64,000 nt of DNA from Alloalcanivorax xiamenensis (GTDB lineage: Bacteria > Pseudomonadota > Gammaproteobacteria > Pseudomonadales > Alcanivoracaceae): positions 1-64,000 of the forward strand of contig NZ_AQPF01000017.1 in assembly GCF_009846745.1 (NCBI RefSeq), in the 5' to 3' direction. Positions 1 through 8,442 of this stretch are shown here, in pieces. How positions within the stretch are numbered: the stretch's first letter is position 1; every line of letters begins with the position of its first letter. A program made the position numbers and the translations under genes. A model generated the notes under the pieces. That model saw only the letters and a list, made by a program, of their open reading frames with translations, had not been told where the DNA came from and ran no database searches.

Positions 1-71
1 GTCCGGCGTCCGACTTTCGACCCTCCCGCGCTTCCGTCATAATGCGCTCCCCGAACGGCCGGGAGCGCCCC

Positions 72-803
72 ATGACCGAGCAACGAGACGACATCTACGC
101 CCAACAGCGCGAACGCATCGAACGGTTTTCCTTCGATGAGCGGGTGGTGCGTGTCTTCCCCGACATGATCAAGCGCTCGGTGCCCGGTTACGCCACCACC
201 ATCGACATGATCGGGGTGCTGGCGGCACGGTACGCCCAGCCGGATACCTGCCTCTATGATCTGGGCTGTTCCCTGGGGGCCGCGACCCTGGCCATGGCGG
301 CTCTGACGCCGCCGGATAAAGGCACGCTGGTGGCGGTGGACAACTCCCCGGCGATGATCGAGAAGGCGCGGGACCTGTTGCGGGATCAGGGCTTGCGGGA
401 CCGGGTCCAGTTGCGCCAGACGGATGTGGCGGGGATGAGCTTCGAGCCCACCTCGGTGGCGGTGCTCAATTTCACTCTGCAATTCATTCCCCTGGAGCAG
501 CGCGATGGGCTGATTCAGCGTCTCGCCGATGCCACCCGCGAGGGCGGCATTCTGGTGCTGTCGGAGAAAATCCGCTTCGAGGACGCCGCCGAGAACGCCC
601 TGCAAAGCGAGTGGCATCATGCGTTCAAGCGCAACAATGGCTATTCGGATCTGGAAATCAGCCAGAAGCGCAGCGCCATCGAGGACGTATTGTTGCCGGA
701 AACTCTGGCTGCCCATGAAGAACGGCTGCGCCGGGCCGGTTACCATGAAGTGCGGGTCTGGTTCCGCTGCTTCAACTTCATGTCCCTGGTGGCGATACGT
801 TGA
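72..803 (+). CDS. cmoA: Carboxy-S-adenosyl-L-methionine synthase CmoA
   Basis: CmoA makes carboxy-SAM from SAM and prephenate, the donor that CmoB uses to build 5-carboxymethoxyuridine at the tRNA wobble position. The 243-residue product has a class I methyltransferase fold, with the SAM-binding strand LYDLGCSLGAAT followed by VDNSPAMIEKAR, and is close to the usual length of about 247. An upstream in-frame ATG at 42 would add ten residues; the start beginning MTEQRDD fits the family better. The stop overlaps the cmoB start as TGATG, so the two are translationally coupled. Identification is firm from sequence and from the cmoA-cmoB pairing. Confidence 0.95.
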   Translation: MTEQRDDIYAQQRERIERFSFDERVVRVFPDMIKRSVPGYATTIDMIGVLAARYAQPDTCLYDLGCSLGAATLAMAALTPPDKGTLVAVDNSPAMIEKARDLLRDQGLRDRVQLRQTDVAGMSFEPTSVAVLNFTLQFIPLEQRDGLIQRLADATREGGILVLSEKIRFEDAAENALQSEWHHAFKRNNGYSDLEISQKRSAIEDVLLPETLAAHEERLRRAGYHEVRVWFRCFNFMSLVAIR

Positions 804-1771
804 TGCGGACTTATCTGACCGTGTTGGGCGAGGCCCTGGAGCAACACCTCGGTGAAGCGGCGGAGTCGGTGTTGGCGCTCAGCCGGGAGCGTCTGGTCGA
901 ACGCCCCCACGGGGATCTGCCGCGCTGGCTGACGGCGCTGGAGCGGCTGCCGCCGGGGCCGGCACCCTGTGACTTTGCCCGGGATACGGTGACCATCGGC
1001 GAACCCGGCGCGGCCGGGGATACCGAGGCCCTGCACCAGGGACTTACCGGTCTGATCCCCTGGCGCAAGGGCCCTTTTTGCTTCTTCGGCGAGCATATCG
1101 ACACCGAATGGCGGTCGGACTGGAAATGGCAGCGAGTGGCGCCGCACCTCAGCGACCTGCGCGGCCGGCGCGTGCTGGACGTGGGTTGCGGCAGTGGCTA
1201 CCACGGCTGGCGCATGATCGGCGCCGGCGCCGACTGGGTACTCGGCATTGATCCCACCATCCTGTTTCTGGTGCAGTATCTGGCCGTGCGCCGCTACGCA
1301 TCGGCGGCGCCGTTCTCGTTCGCGCCGTTGCGGATGGAGGAATTACCGGCGTCTCTGCAAGCCTTCGACACGGTGTTCTCCATGGGGGTGCTGTATCACC
1401 GCCGTTCGCCGCTGGATCACCTGCTGGAATTGCGTGATGCCCTTCGTCCCGGTGGCGAACTGGTGCTGGAAACCCTGGTGGTGGAAGGCGATGAGCGTAC
1501 CGTACTGATCCCCGAAGGTCGCTATGCCGCCATGCGCAATGTGTTTTTCCTTCCCAGCACCGCTCAATTGTCGACCTGGCTGCGACGCACCGGCTTCGAT
1601 CAGGTGCGCTGTGTGGATGAGTGCGTCACCACCACCGACGAGCAGCGCGCCACAGAGTGGATGCGCTTTCAGTCGTTGCCGGATTTCCTCGACCCGGACG
1701 ACCCGTCCCGTACCCGCGAGGGGCTGCCTGCACCGCGCCGGGCAGTGATGATCGCGCGGCGAGCCCCCTGA
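803..1771 (+). CDS. cmoB: tRNA U34 carboxymethyltransferase CmoB
   Basis: CmoB transfers the carboxymethyl group of carboxy-SAM to 5-hydroxyuridine-34 of tRNA, giving cmo5U and wider wobble decoding. The protein has about 322 residues, the usual family size, with an N-terminal helical region and then a methyltransferase domain opening with LDVGCGSGYHGWRM. The ATG at 803 shares bases with the cmoA stop, so I choose it over the TTG just upstream. It forms a two-gene operon with cmoA. Confidence 0.95.
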   Translation: MRTYLTVLGEALEQHLGEAAESVLALSRERLVERPHGDLPRWLTALERLPPGPAPCDFARDTVTIGEPGAAGDTEALHQGLTGLIPWRKGPFCFFGEHIDTEWRSDWKWQRVAPHLSDLRGRRVLDVGCGSGYHGWRMIGAGADWVLGIDPTILFLVQYLAVRRYASAAPFSFAPLRMEELPASLQAFDTVFSMGVLYHRRSPLDHLLELRDALRPGGELVLETLVVEGDERTVLIPEGRYAAMRNVFFLPSTAQLSTWLRRTGFDQVRCVDECVTTTDEQRATEWMRFQSLPDFLDPDDPSRTREGLPAPRRAVMIARRAP

Positions 1772-1862
1772 CCGCCGCTCTCGGCCGAGCCGTCCCGGCA
1801 GCCATGCCGGCGGCGGAACACAGGAGTATCATGGCGCTATTCACCCGGGGTGCGAGGTTGCC

Positions 1863-2174
1863 ATGTTGTCCGTTCTGATCGTTGCGTTGTCCAGTTCCGC
1901 CCTGACGCTGATCGTGGTGTCGCTGTGGGGGCATTTCTATTTTCAGCCGAAGCTGCGCCAGACCCTGGAAAAGGATATGGAAAAACAGGCCCGCCAGGCC
2001 GCCGAAGTGATTGGCGAAAGCGTGGAAGCGGCGGTCAAACGCGGCCTCGCCGACGGCCTTCGCAACCTGCCCACCCGTGAAATCCTGGAAGAAACCAGCC
2101 GCAGCCTGGCCCGCTCCGGCAGCGAGATCGTCGGCGAGCGATTGGGGAAGTTCTTTGGGAAGAAGGAACGGTGA
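1863..2174 (+). CDS. Small single-pass membrane protein of unknown function
   Basis: A 103-residue protein with one hydrophobic segment at residues 3-23, then a charged, mostly helical tail rich in Glu, Lys and Arg. A GAGG motif lies seven bases before the ATG. I recognise no named family. Its layout (N-terminal membrane anchor, amphipathic helices, basic C-terminus) resembles the small protein encoded at 4679, and each is close to a DUF445 or UbiJ-like membrane gene. A nested palindromic repeat follows directly, probably serving as its 3' end. Confidence 0.6.
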   Translation: MLSVLIVALSSSALTLIVVSLWGHFYFQPKLRQTLEKDMEKQARQAAEVIGESVEAAVKRGLADGLRNLPTREILEETSRSLARSGSEIVGERLGKFFGKKER

Positions 2175-2176
2175 AG

Positions 2177-2412
2177 ATAGTTGACAGTTGATAGTGGACA
2201 GTTGGCAACGGAAAGAAATGCGGAAGTGCAAAAACCATTTGCGTATCAACAAAGTCGACTCATGCCTTTTCTGTGGGAAGCTTGCTTGCAAGCGAATGTC
2301 GCCAAGCGCTTGAACGAACCCCATTCGCTTGCAAGCAAGCTTCCCACAGCGGCTAAAGTCCACCTGTTTTTGTTTTCCGCTGTCAACTGTCCACTATCAA
2401 TTGTCAACTGTT
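2177..2412. repeat. Nested palindromic intergenic element, copy 1
   Basis: Two inverted repeats sit one inside the other. The outer arms (2177-2207 and 2381-2412) are built from tandem CAGTTGA/GATAGT words. The inner arms (2271-2297 and 2323-2349) are a perfect 27-bp inverted repeat containing GCTTGCTTGCAAGCGAAT. The same architecture recurs at 60308-60505, and the inner palindrome alone recurs at several other sites. It lies between convergent genes, so a terminator or RNA-stability role is plausible. I infer a mobile or amplified REP-like family. Confidence 0.85.
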
Positions 2413-3159
2413 CCTGTTTCCCCACAGCCTGCCCAGCAGCAGGGCCAGCCCCAGGCTGAGCAGGGTCAGGGACAGGTAGTCGTGGGACAGGGTTTGCCAG
2501 AGGCCGTGCCAGTCCCCCTGGACGCGTATGAACGCGGTGCTGATCAAGCCCAGGCCGATCAGCAGAAAAGCCAGGTCCAGCCGGCGTGACCGGCGCAGTT
2601 CCTGGCGCATTTGCCGCAACTCATTCAGCAGGTCTTCCTGCAGCAGCCGCTGATCCGCCAACTGAGCGGCCAGTTCGCCGACCTGGGTGGGAAGGGTGGC
2701 CAGGCGTTCCAGCCAGGCCGGGTCTTCCCGGCGCAGCAAGGCGAGCAGATCGTGCAGGCGCACGTGATCATCGAGCCAGTTCCGGACCAGCGGCCACAGG
2801 CTGAATTCGCTGATCATTTGCTCGAGCCGCAGCAGCAGATCCTCGGGGCCGGTGATGCGCAGTTCCTCACTGCTGCTGTTGGGGGCCAGCAGCCAGTGGA
2901 GCAGGGCGCCGAGAGGGGCGCGGATACGCACATCCACCTGGCCTTCATAATCGGTGAGCAGTTCGATACCGTCGGCGTAGATCAGCACATACAACACCCA
3001 GCGCGGTTGATCGCCACGTAAACGCACCACGGTGCCGTCCAGCGCCGCCAATTGATCACGGCCGCGGCCGTGGGCGGTGAGCACCTGATTGAGCAGGGTT
3101 TCCAGGGTGCCGTAGAGCAGCAGTCCGGAAAGTCCGGCGGTGGTGGGTGAAGCGGGCAT
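2404..3159 (-). CDS. UbiJ-like SCP2-domain protein with C-terminal membrane anchors
   Basis: The N-terminal 115 or so residues resemble the SCP2 lipid-binding fold of UbiJ: LLNQVL near the start, a strand-rich core, and a conserved LLHWLLAP-type helix. A helical, coiled-coil-prone region (about 120-190) follows. Unlike typical UbiJ the protein ends with two hydrophobic segments at about 195-211 and 225-243, so it is probably membrane-anchored. It is not beside ubiE or ubiB, so a paralogue of the ubiquinone-biosynthesis factor is more likely than UbiJ itself. The 3' end runs slightly into the outer arm of the adjacent repeat. AGGAC precedes the ATG. Confidence 0.55.
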   Translation of the reverse strand: MPASPTTAGLSGLLLYGTLETLLNQVLTAHGRGRDQLAALDGTVVRLRGDQPRWVLYVLIYADGIELLTDYEGQVDVRIRAPLGALLHWLLAPNSSSEELRITGPEDLLLRLEQMISEFSLWPLVRNWLDDHVRLHDLLALLRREDPAWLERLATLPTQVGELAAQLADQRLLQEDLLNELRQMRQELRRSRRLDLAFLLIGLGLISTAFIRVQGDWHGLWQTLSHDYLSLTLLSLGLALLLGRLWGNRNS

Positions 3160-3455
3160 GCCTGTCCTTATAACGTGTGCCTGATGGTATTGGGGAGAAC
3201 CCCCGACAATGCAGTATGGCTTGTCGGCGGTGGAGTTGCCAAAAATTACGCGATAGTGGTGTCCGGAACGACCCTCGTGCCTATACTAGGACCTGTTCCC
3301 GGGACCTTAAACAGGCTTTTCGGACATCACATTGGCTGTTTTGACTCGGTACGGCGGTTACACGAACTGTTCGCCGGGAAGCTTGATCGTTAGAGTACTC
3401 CAGACTGGCGCCCGCCGTGCCGTTGGTAACCGATGCCAGGGGAGTCTTTACCCAG
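3160..3455. other. Intergenic region between divergent UbiJ-like and DUF445 genes
   Basis: About 300 bases with no convincing gene. A TATACT hexamer at 3282-3287 could be a -10 element for the DUF445 gene. I see no repeats or RNA genes. Confidence 0.4.
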
Positions 3456-4676
3456 ATGTTGGATTCTTTCTTTTCCCACCCGGACTTCTGGAAGTTATTC
3501 AGTATTCCGTTTATTGCCGGGGCGGTCGGTTGGATCACCAACTGGGCGGCCGTGCAGATGACGTTCTACCCCCTTGAGTTCATCGGTATCCGTCCAATCT
3601 TCGGCTGGCAGGGCATCATTCCGTCCAAGGTGGAGAAGATGGCCGGCATCGTGGTGGAGAAAACCCTGCAGAAGCTCGGCAGTCTGGATGAGTTCTTCCG
3701 CGAGATGGAGCCGGAGAAAATCGCCGCCCACCTGACCAAAAGCATCCAGGCGCGAATGGAGGAATACGTCGACGAGGTGATGACCGAGCGCAACTCCGTG
3801 CTCTGGGAGAACCTCCCCCTGGTGGTGCGCCGCCGTGTTTACAGTCGTGCCCGGCGAGCCATTCCCGCGGTGATGGACAATGTGGTCGAGGACATTAGCC
3901 GCAACCTGGAAAGCCTGGTGGACATGAAGCACATGATCGTCAGCCGCATGCGCGAGGATAAGGCGCTGATGGTGCAGATGTTCAAGGAAGTGGGTGAGCC
4001 CGAGTTCCGCTTCGTCACCAACTCCGGCTTCTATTTCGGTTTTCTGTTCGGTTTGATCCAGGTGCCGGTGTTTATTTTCGTGCCCGGCAACTGGGTGCTG
4101 CCGTTGTTCGGCTTTATCGTCGGTATCGCCACCAACTGGTTGGCCCTGAACGTGATCTTCCGGCCGCTGAATCCGGTTCGGGTGGGGCCATTCCGGGTCC
4201 AGGGGCTGTTCCTGAAACGCCAGAAGGACGTGGCGGAATCGTTTGCCCGGCTCACCACCGAGGAACTGGTGACGCTGCGCAATATTATGTATCAGGTGGT
4301 CAATGGGCCACGTGGTGACCGCACCAAGGCGTTGATCAAGCGTCATCTGAAGCCGCTGCTCAGTGGCGGCGTGGTGCGTACCGCGGCGCAGCTGACGGTA
4401 GGGCCGGGTGGCTACGCCGACCTCAAGCGCGCGGTGGAAGACAAGGCGGTGGATCTGGCGGTGGAGCCGTTCGAGGACGACAACTTCAACCGCGAACGCA
4501 GCTCCATCATCGAGCGCCTGATGTGTGACCGGATGCAGGCGCTCAGTTCCGAGGAATTCCAGGATCTGCTGCGCCCGGCCTTCCAGGAGGATGAGTGGAT
4601 CCTGATTCTGGTGGGGGGGTTCCTTGGCGCCATGGCCGGGTTGGCGCAGTTGATCTTCGTGTTCGGGGTGGCCTGA
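3456..4676 (+). CDS. DUF445 family membrane protein
   Basis: A 406-residue membrane protein of the DUF445 family, whose function is unknown. It shows the family's internal duplication: an N-terminal hydrophobic segment ending in GWITNWAAVQMTFYP and a second near residue 220 ending in GIATNWLALNVIFRP, each followed by a similar Pro/Gly-rich turn and helix. A last hydrophobic helix (LGAMAGLAQLIFVFGVA) closes the protein. I choose the ATG at 3456 (MLDSFFSH) because an AGGGGAG motif lies 11-12 bases upstream. The next small gene starts two bases after the stop, so the pair is likely co-transcribed. Confidence 0.85.
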   Translation: MLDSFFSHPDFWKLFSIPFIAGAVGWITNWAAVQMTFYPLEFIGIRPIFGWQGIIPSKVEKMAGIVVEKTLQKLGSLDEFFREMEPEKIAAHLTKSIQARMEEYVDEVMTERNSVLWENLPLVVRRRVYSRARRAIPAVMDNVVEDISRNLESLVDMKHMIVSRMREDKALMVQMFKEVGEPEFRFVTNSGFYFGFLFGLIQVPVFIFVPGNWVLPLFGFIVGIATNWLALNVIFRPLNPVRVGPFRVQGLFLKRQKDVAESFARLTTEELVTLRNIMYQVVNGPRGDRTKALIKRHLKPLLSGGVVRTAAQLTVGPGGYADLKRAVEDKAVDLAVEPFEDDNFNRERSSIIERLMCDRMQALSSEEFQDLLRPAFQEDEWILILVGGFLGAMAGLAQLIFVFGVA

Positions 4677-4678
4677 TC

Positions 4679-4963
4679 ATGACCTCCCTGAGCCTGACTC
4701 CGGCGACCCTGGCGATGCTGCTGGTGGGCTGTGCCCTGATCTCCTCCCTGATCACGCTGAGCGTGGTGGGGCTGGCGGTGAAGTTCCGTCTCTGGCCGGC
4801 ACTGGAACGTCATATCGACCGGCGCCTGGAGCAGGCGGGGCAGCGGCTGGAAGAGCGTCTGCGCCGCCGTGTCAGCGGCCTGGCCAAGGATCTGGCGAAG
4901 GGCGTGGGCGGTCTGGTGGTGGGGCGTCGGTCCCGCGAAGACGATCCCGGTCCGGACGCCTGA
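4679..4963 (+). CDS. Small membrane-anchored protein downstream of the DUF445 gene
   Basis: A 94-residue protein with one hydrophobic helix at about residues 8-32, followed by a basic amphipathic stretch (RRLEQAGQRLEERLRRRV) and a short Gly-rich basic tail. It starts two bases after the DUF445 stop, so translational coupling is likely. I recognise no named family. It resembles the 103-residue protein encoded at 1863 in layout though not clearly in sequence. Confidence 0.65.
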   Translation: MTSLSLTPATLAMLLVGCALISSLITLSVVGLAVKFRLWPALERHIDRRLEQAGQRLEERLRRRVSGLAKDLAKGVGGLVVGRRSREDDPGPDA

Positions 4964-5082
4964 AGACGCCCTCTGTAGGACAATTCCCCCCGCCTTCCCA
5001 AGTGCTTTCCCTTATACTGTAAGGCGTTTTTCACAGCGTGCCGGTGAAGACCAGGGCGGTGCGCGCTTTCGGGAGAAGCATC

Positions 5083-5532
5083 ATGTCCGATCAATCCAAG
5101 GACAATAATCAGGAAAAAAAAGACGAACGCGGCCCTCTGCGCAGCCTGTCCGGTGCTTCCCGGGATCTGCGTAAATACACCCATCAGATCTGGCTGGCCG
5201 GGCTTGGCGCCTTTGCCCGTGCGGAGGAAGAAGGCAGTGGTTTTTTTGATGCGTTGGTGGAAGCCGGTCGTCAGGTGGAAAAGCATACCCGTGAGAAAGC
5301 CCCGCGGGTGGAAGACATCAAGGAGCGGGTTCGTCATCACACCGGTGAGACCATGGACCGCATGGAAAAAGCCTTTGATGACCGTCTGAGCAAGGCGCTG
5401 TCGCGATTGGGCATTCCCAACAAGCGGGAAGTGGAGGCGTTGCAACGCCGGGTCCAGGAGCTGACAGATGCGCTGGAACGGATGGATGACGAGGAACCAG
5501 AGTCCGAATCCAAACCCCGGGACCCGGAATAA
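5083..5532 (+). CDS. Phasin family (PhaI/PhaF-like) polyhydroxyalkanoate granule-associated protein
   Basis: Phasins coat intracellular polyester granules and control their number and segregation. The 149-residue product has the family signature around YTHQIWLAGLGAFARAEEEG, a long amphipathic helix, and a C-terminal heptad stretch (VEALQRRVQELTDALERM) that fits the oligomerisation coiled coil. The start at 5083 has GGGAG eight to twelve bases upstream; a TATACT at 5013-5018 may be the -10 box. No PHA synthase lies in the window, so this is an isolated phasin gene. A role other than PHA binding is possible. Confidence 0.8.
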   Translation: MSDQSKDNNQEKKDERGPLRSLSGASRDLRKYTHQIWLAGLGAFARAEEEGSGFFDALVEAGRQVEKHTREKAPRVEDIKERVRHHTGETMDRMEKAFDDRLSKALSRLGIPNKREVEALQRRVQELTDALERMDDEEPESESKPRDPE

Positions 5533-5574
5533 ATCGTGTTCCCGGGATTGCCGTAGTCCCCCAAATTAGCGCCG

Positions 5575-5643
5575 TATTCGCTGGCAGGCGAGCTTCCCAG
5601 AGGGCTTATGGAACCGCTGTGGGAAGCTGGCTCGCCAGCGAAT
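5575..5643. repeat. REP-like palindrome, GCTGGC...GCCAGC type
   Basis: A roughly 69-base imperfect palindrome downstream of the phasin gene. Both ends carry ATTCGCTGGC or its complement and the centre has TCCCA/TGGGA arms. It belongs to the same broad family as the other intergenic palindromes in the window (shared GAAT ends and TGGGAAGCT arms) but has a different core word. It could also act as the phasin terminator. Confidence 0.75.
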
Positions 5644-5726
5644 GGATTGGCCAGTGGATTGACTGTAAGCCGGTCATTCCAAACCGGGGACAGCCGCACG
5701 GCTCTTTTCCCCCGTCTATCGCCAGC

Positions 5727-6248
5727 TTATTCACATAGTTATCCACAGATGCGTTCGGTGTGCTTCACAAGGACGCGGCGAGTTATGAAAAATAACGCTT
5801 TTCAGCCACAGGGATGACCTGGAACAGGGCGGGGGCGAAAAATCGGGACCTTGGCGTCTGTTCACTATTGACATCGGCAAATCGGTCCGAAACTGTGCAC
5901 AGCTCGTGGTGGGATGAGAAAGGCGGTAACAAAGCCGCCCAGAAGGTCTAAAGTGCTTAAAGATGGCCTTATAACTAATTGAAAAATAAAGAATTTCTTT
6001 AATTGGTCAAAAAAACGTCAAATTGCGCAACCTCCCCTTATTAAGCTGTCATGGGGTGTTTTCCTCACTTTCTCAACAGGGTTATCCACAGTATCTGTGG
6101 AAAACCAGTATGGCCGTTCCAACTCTCTGATTTTTCCTCCGCCGGGACGGTCAAAATCACACCAATAAACAAGTAGTGGCGTACTGTCTGGCATGTGAGT
6201 CTTCGCGCACCGGTTATGCACCGGATTATCCACAGAAGCTGTGGGTAA
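5727..6248. other. DnaA-box cluster with AT-rich segment (candidate origin or DnaA-binding locus)
   Basis: Three exact TTATCCACA boxes lie on the plus strand (5739-5747, 6082-6090, 6226-6234), with TTATTCACA at 5727-5735. On the minus strand are TTTTCCACA (6096-6104) and TTACCCACA (6240-6248), and TTATGCACC lies at 6214-6222. Two of the exact boxes form inverted pairs with minus-strand boxes. Between the groups is an AT-rich stretch (about 5957-6024) that could be an unwinding element. The whole 5533-6250 interval has no gene. The box cluster is directly visible; that it is the chromosomal origin is inference, since dnaA is not in the window. Confidence 0.55.
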
Positions 6249-6250
6249 TC

Positions 6251-7120
6251 TCAAGCGAAGCCGCTGAGTAATCCCCCGTCCACCAGGAACGATGTACCGG
6301 TGATGTAGGAAGCCTCATCGGAGGCCAGCCAGACCGCCACCCTGGCCACTTCCTCCGCCGAGGCAATGCGACGTACACCACGAACCAACTGATTGGCCCG
6401 CGCCACCGCTTCCGGGTTGCTGCCGGTGGCGCGCCGGAACATGGGCGTATCGGTGATGCCCGGCGCCACCACGCAGGCGCGCAGGCCCTGGGCGGCGTAG
6501 TCCAGAGTGGCGCTTTGCGCCAGCGCTTCCAGGGCGGCCTTGCTGCTGGCATAAGCGGCGCCACCCGGGCGCGTGGCATAGGCATGTTGGGAAGAGGTGA
6601 TGATGATGCGCCCGGCGCCGCTCTCCAACAGTGGCGGGATCTGATACTTCATCGCCAGGAACACGCCGCGCAGATTGGTGTCATGGATGCGCTCCCAGTC
6701 CTCAAGCGTCAATTGATGCAGGGGTTTGAACAGCACCTCGCCGGCGTTGTTATAGCCCACGTCCAGACGGCCGTAGTGATCCAGGGTCTGCTCGATGAAG
6801 GCTCGGACCTGTTCCGGCCGGGTGACATCCGCTTCTATATAGAGCGCCTCGCCGCCCTGTCGGGTGATGTGTCGCTGTACTTGTTCGCCCAGCGCGGTGC
6901 GCCGGCCGCAGAAGGTGACCCGGGCGCCTTCGGCGGCGAACAGGCGGGCGGCGGCGGCGCCGATGCCGGAGGTGGCGCCGGTGATGGCGACGACCTTGCC
7001 GTTGAAACGGCCTCGCTGGCGCGGCGGTGTCAGGGGGGAGTCCGCCAGGGCGGAGCCGGCGGAGAGGGCGGCCAGTCCGGTGGTACCCAGCTTGAGAAAG
7101 CGGCGACGATCCGGGGTCAT
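6251..7120 (-). CDS. Tat-exported short-chain dehydrogenase/reductase
   Basis: The 289-residue protein is a classical SDR. The NAD(P)-binding motif TGATSGIG (residues 47-54), the NNAG motif, the catalytic serine pair (176-177) and YASSK (Tyr190, Lys194) are all intact, so it should be an active oxidoreductase of unknown substrate. It opens with RRRFLKLG and a hydrophobic stretch ending in ALA, a twin-arginine signal, so the folded cofactor-loaded enzyme is probably exported to the periplasm. A LysR regulator is divergent 128 bases away and may control it. The stop codon lies two bases past the last DnaA-like box. Confidence 0.85.
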   Translation of the reverse strand: MTPDRRRFLKLGTTGLAALSAGSALADSPLTPPRQRGRFNGKVVAITGATSGIGAAAARLFAAEGARVTFCGRRTALGEQVQRHITRQGGEALYIEADVTRPEQVRAFIEQTLDHYGRLDVGYNNAGEVLFKPLHQLTLEDWERIHDTNLRGVFLAMKYQIPPLLESGAGRIIITSSQHAYATRPGGAAYASSKAALEALAQSATLDYAAQGLRACVVAPGITDTPMFRRATGSNPEAVARANQLVRGVRRIASAEEVARVAVWLASDEASYITGTSFLVDGGLLSGFA

Positions 7121-7248
7121 CGATTCATACCTTCGTGATGGTCAATGGGGTTCTCACTTTGCCCCTTGGCAAAATGGGGATAAATCGGTCCGTTCGCATG
7201 GTATTTTTGACGCCGAGTCATTAATGCGTGTTTGGCAAGGCGGTCTTC

Positions 7249-8193
7249 ATGTCCCTGGAAACCACGGAAATCAGTGTCTTCGTCAGTGTGGTCAGGCTCG
7301 GCAGTTTCGCCCGCGCCGCCGAGGAGCATGGCATGACGCCATCCGGAGTGAGCCGTGTGGTGTCCCGTCTGGAGGAGCGGCTGGCGGTGCGTCTGTTGCA
7401 GCGGTCAACACGACGGTTGTCCCTGACCGAGTCTGGTGCCGCCTTGTTCCGGCGCGGCCAGCGTGTTCTGCATGAGCTGCAACAGGCGGAAAGTGAGGCC
7501 ACCGCCGCCAGCCGGCATCCCAAGGGGGTTATCCGCGTCAACGCACCGGTGGTGTTTGGGCGGCAGCATATCGTGCCGTTGCTGAAGCCGTTGCGTGACC
7601 GCTATCCGGAGCTGTCGATCGAGCTGGAGTTGAGCGATCGCTTCATTGATCTCATCGACGAGGGGGTGGATCTCGCCATTCGCATTGGCGCGTTGGAGGA
7701 TTCCCGTCTGGTGGCGCGCCGGCTGTGCTCTAACCGGCGTTTGCTGGTGGCCAGCCCGGCCTACATCCGCCGCCATGGCGCACCCCGCGAACCGAGCGAA
7801 TTGAGCGAGCATCATTGCCTGATTTTCACCGCGCTGGAGCGGCCCCGCCAATGGCGTTTGTCGGGGCTGGAAGGGGTGGTGTCGGTGCCGGTCGCCGGCC
7901 CCGTGGTCTGTAATAACGGGGAGGTGCTGACCGAGGCCGCCAAGGCGGGGCTCGGTATCGCCATGGGGGTGACGTTCTCCATTGCCGACGCGCTGCTTTC
8001 CGGTGATCTGGTGCGGGTGCTGCCGGAGTATGAATTCGAACCCTCGGCGGTGCATGTGGTTTACCCGTCGGCACGGCAGCTCTCGCGTAAAGTGCGGGCG
8101 GTGGTGGACTTTCTGGCGGAGTCCTTGCCGGGGCCGCCGTCCTGGGATCTGGCGTTGCGCGGCAAGGTAGTGGGCTTCGAGCCGGCGCCCTGA
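7249..8193 (+). CDS. LysR family transcriptional regulator
   Basis: A 314-residue LysR-type regulator. The N-terminal winged helix-turn-helix is visible (GSFARAAEEHGMTPSGVSRV, then RLEERLAVRLLQRSTRRL), followed by the two-lobed effector-binding domain. I prefer the ATG at 7249 (MSLETTE) to an upstream GTG at 7228. It is divergent from the Tat-SDR gene, which is the likely target. The effector is unknown. Confidence 0.9.
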   Translation: MSLETTEISVFVSVVRLGSFARAAEEHGMTPSGVSRVVSRLEERLAVRLLQRSTRRLSLTESGAALFRRGQRVLHELQQAESEATAASRHPKGVIRVNAPVVFGRQHIVPLLKPLRDRYPELSIELELSDRFIDLIDEGVDLAIRIGALEDSRLVARRLCSNRRLLVASPAYIRRHGAPREPSELSEHHCLIFTALERPRQWRLSGLEGVVSVPVAGPVVCNNGEVLTEAAKAGLGIAMGVTFSIADALLSGDLVRVLPEYEFEPSAVHVVYPSARQLSRKVRAVVDFLAESLPGPPSWDLALRGKVVGFEPAP

Positions 8194-8244
8194 GTCGCGA
8201 TAGGTTCAACGACCGCCTGTTCTGAAGGCACGAGTGTGTTCTGC

Positions 8245-8315
8245 ATTCGCTGCCAAGGCAGCTTCCAACAGCAGCTTCGTAGTTCCCTTTGTGGGAAGCT
8301 GCCTTGGCAGCGAAT
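8245..8315. repeat. REP-like palindrome, CTGCCAAGGCAG type
   Basis: About 71 bases with outer arms ATTCGCTGCCAAGGCAGC and its complement, and an inner TTCC...GGGAAGC part. It lies between the LysR gene and the acetolactate decarboxylase gene. A close copy is at 44768-44837. Confidence 0.8.
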
Positions 8316-8442
8316 GGTGTGCCGGCGGATTGTGAGATAAAAGATTAATGAGCCTCCGGCAAGAATGCCTTGAGGTACTGGGGCTGTTTCATGGTTCCGC
8401 CGCCGCCTAGTCTGGGACCTCATGAACCTGGAGGAGAAACGG

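Noticed and set aside
5894..5902. Additional DnaA box (TGTGCACAG)
   Set aside because: Two mismatches to TTATNCACA in either direction; it is a simple palindrome and was not counted.
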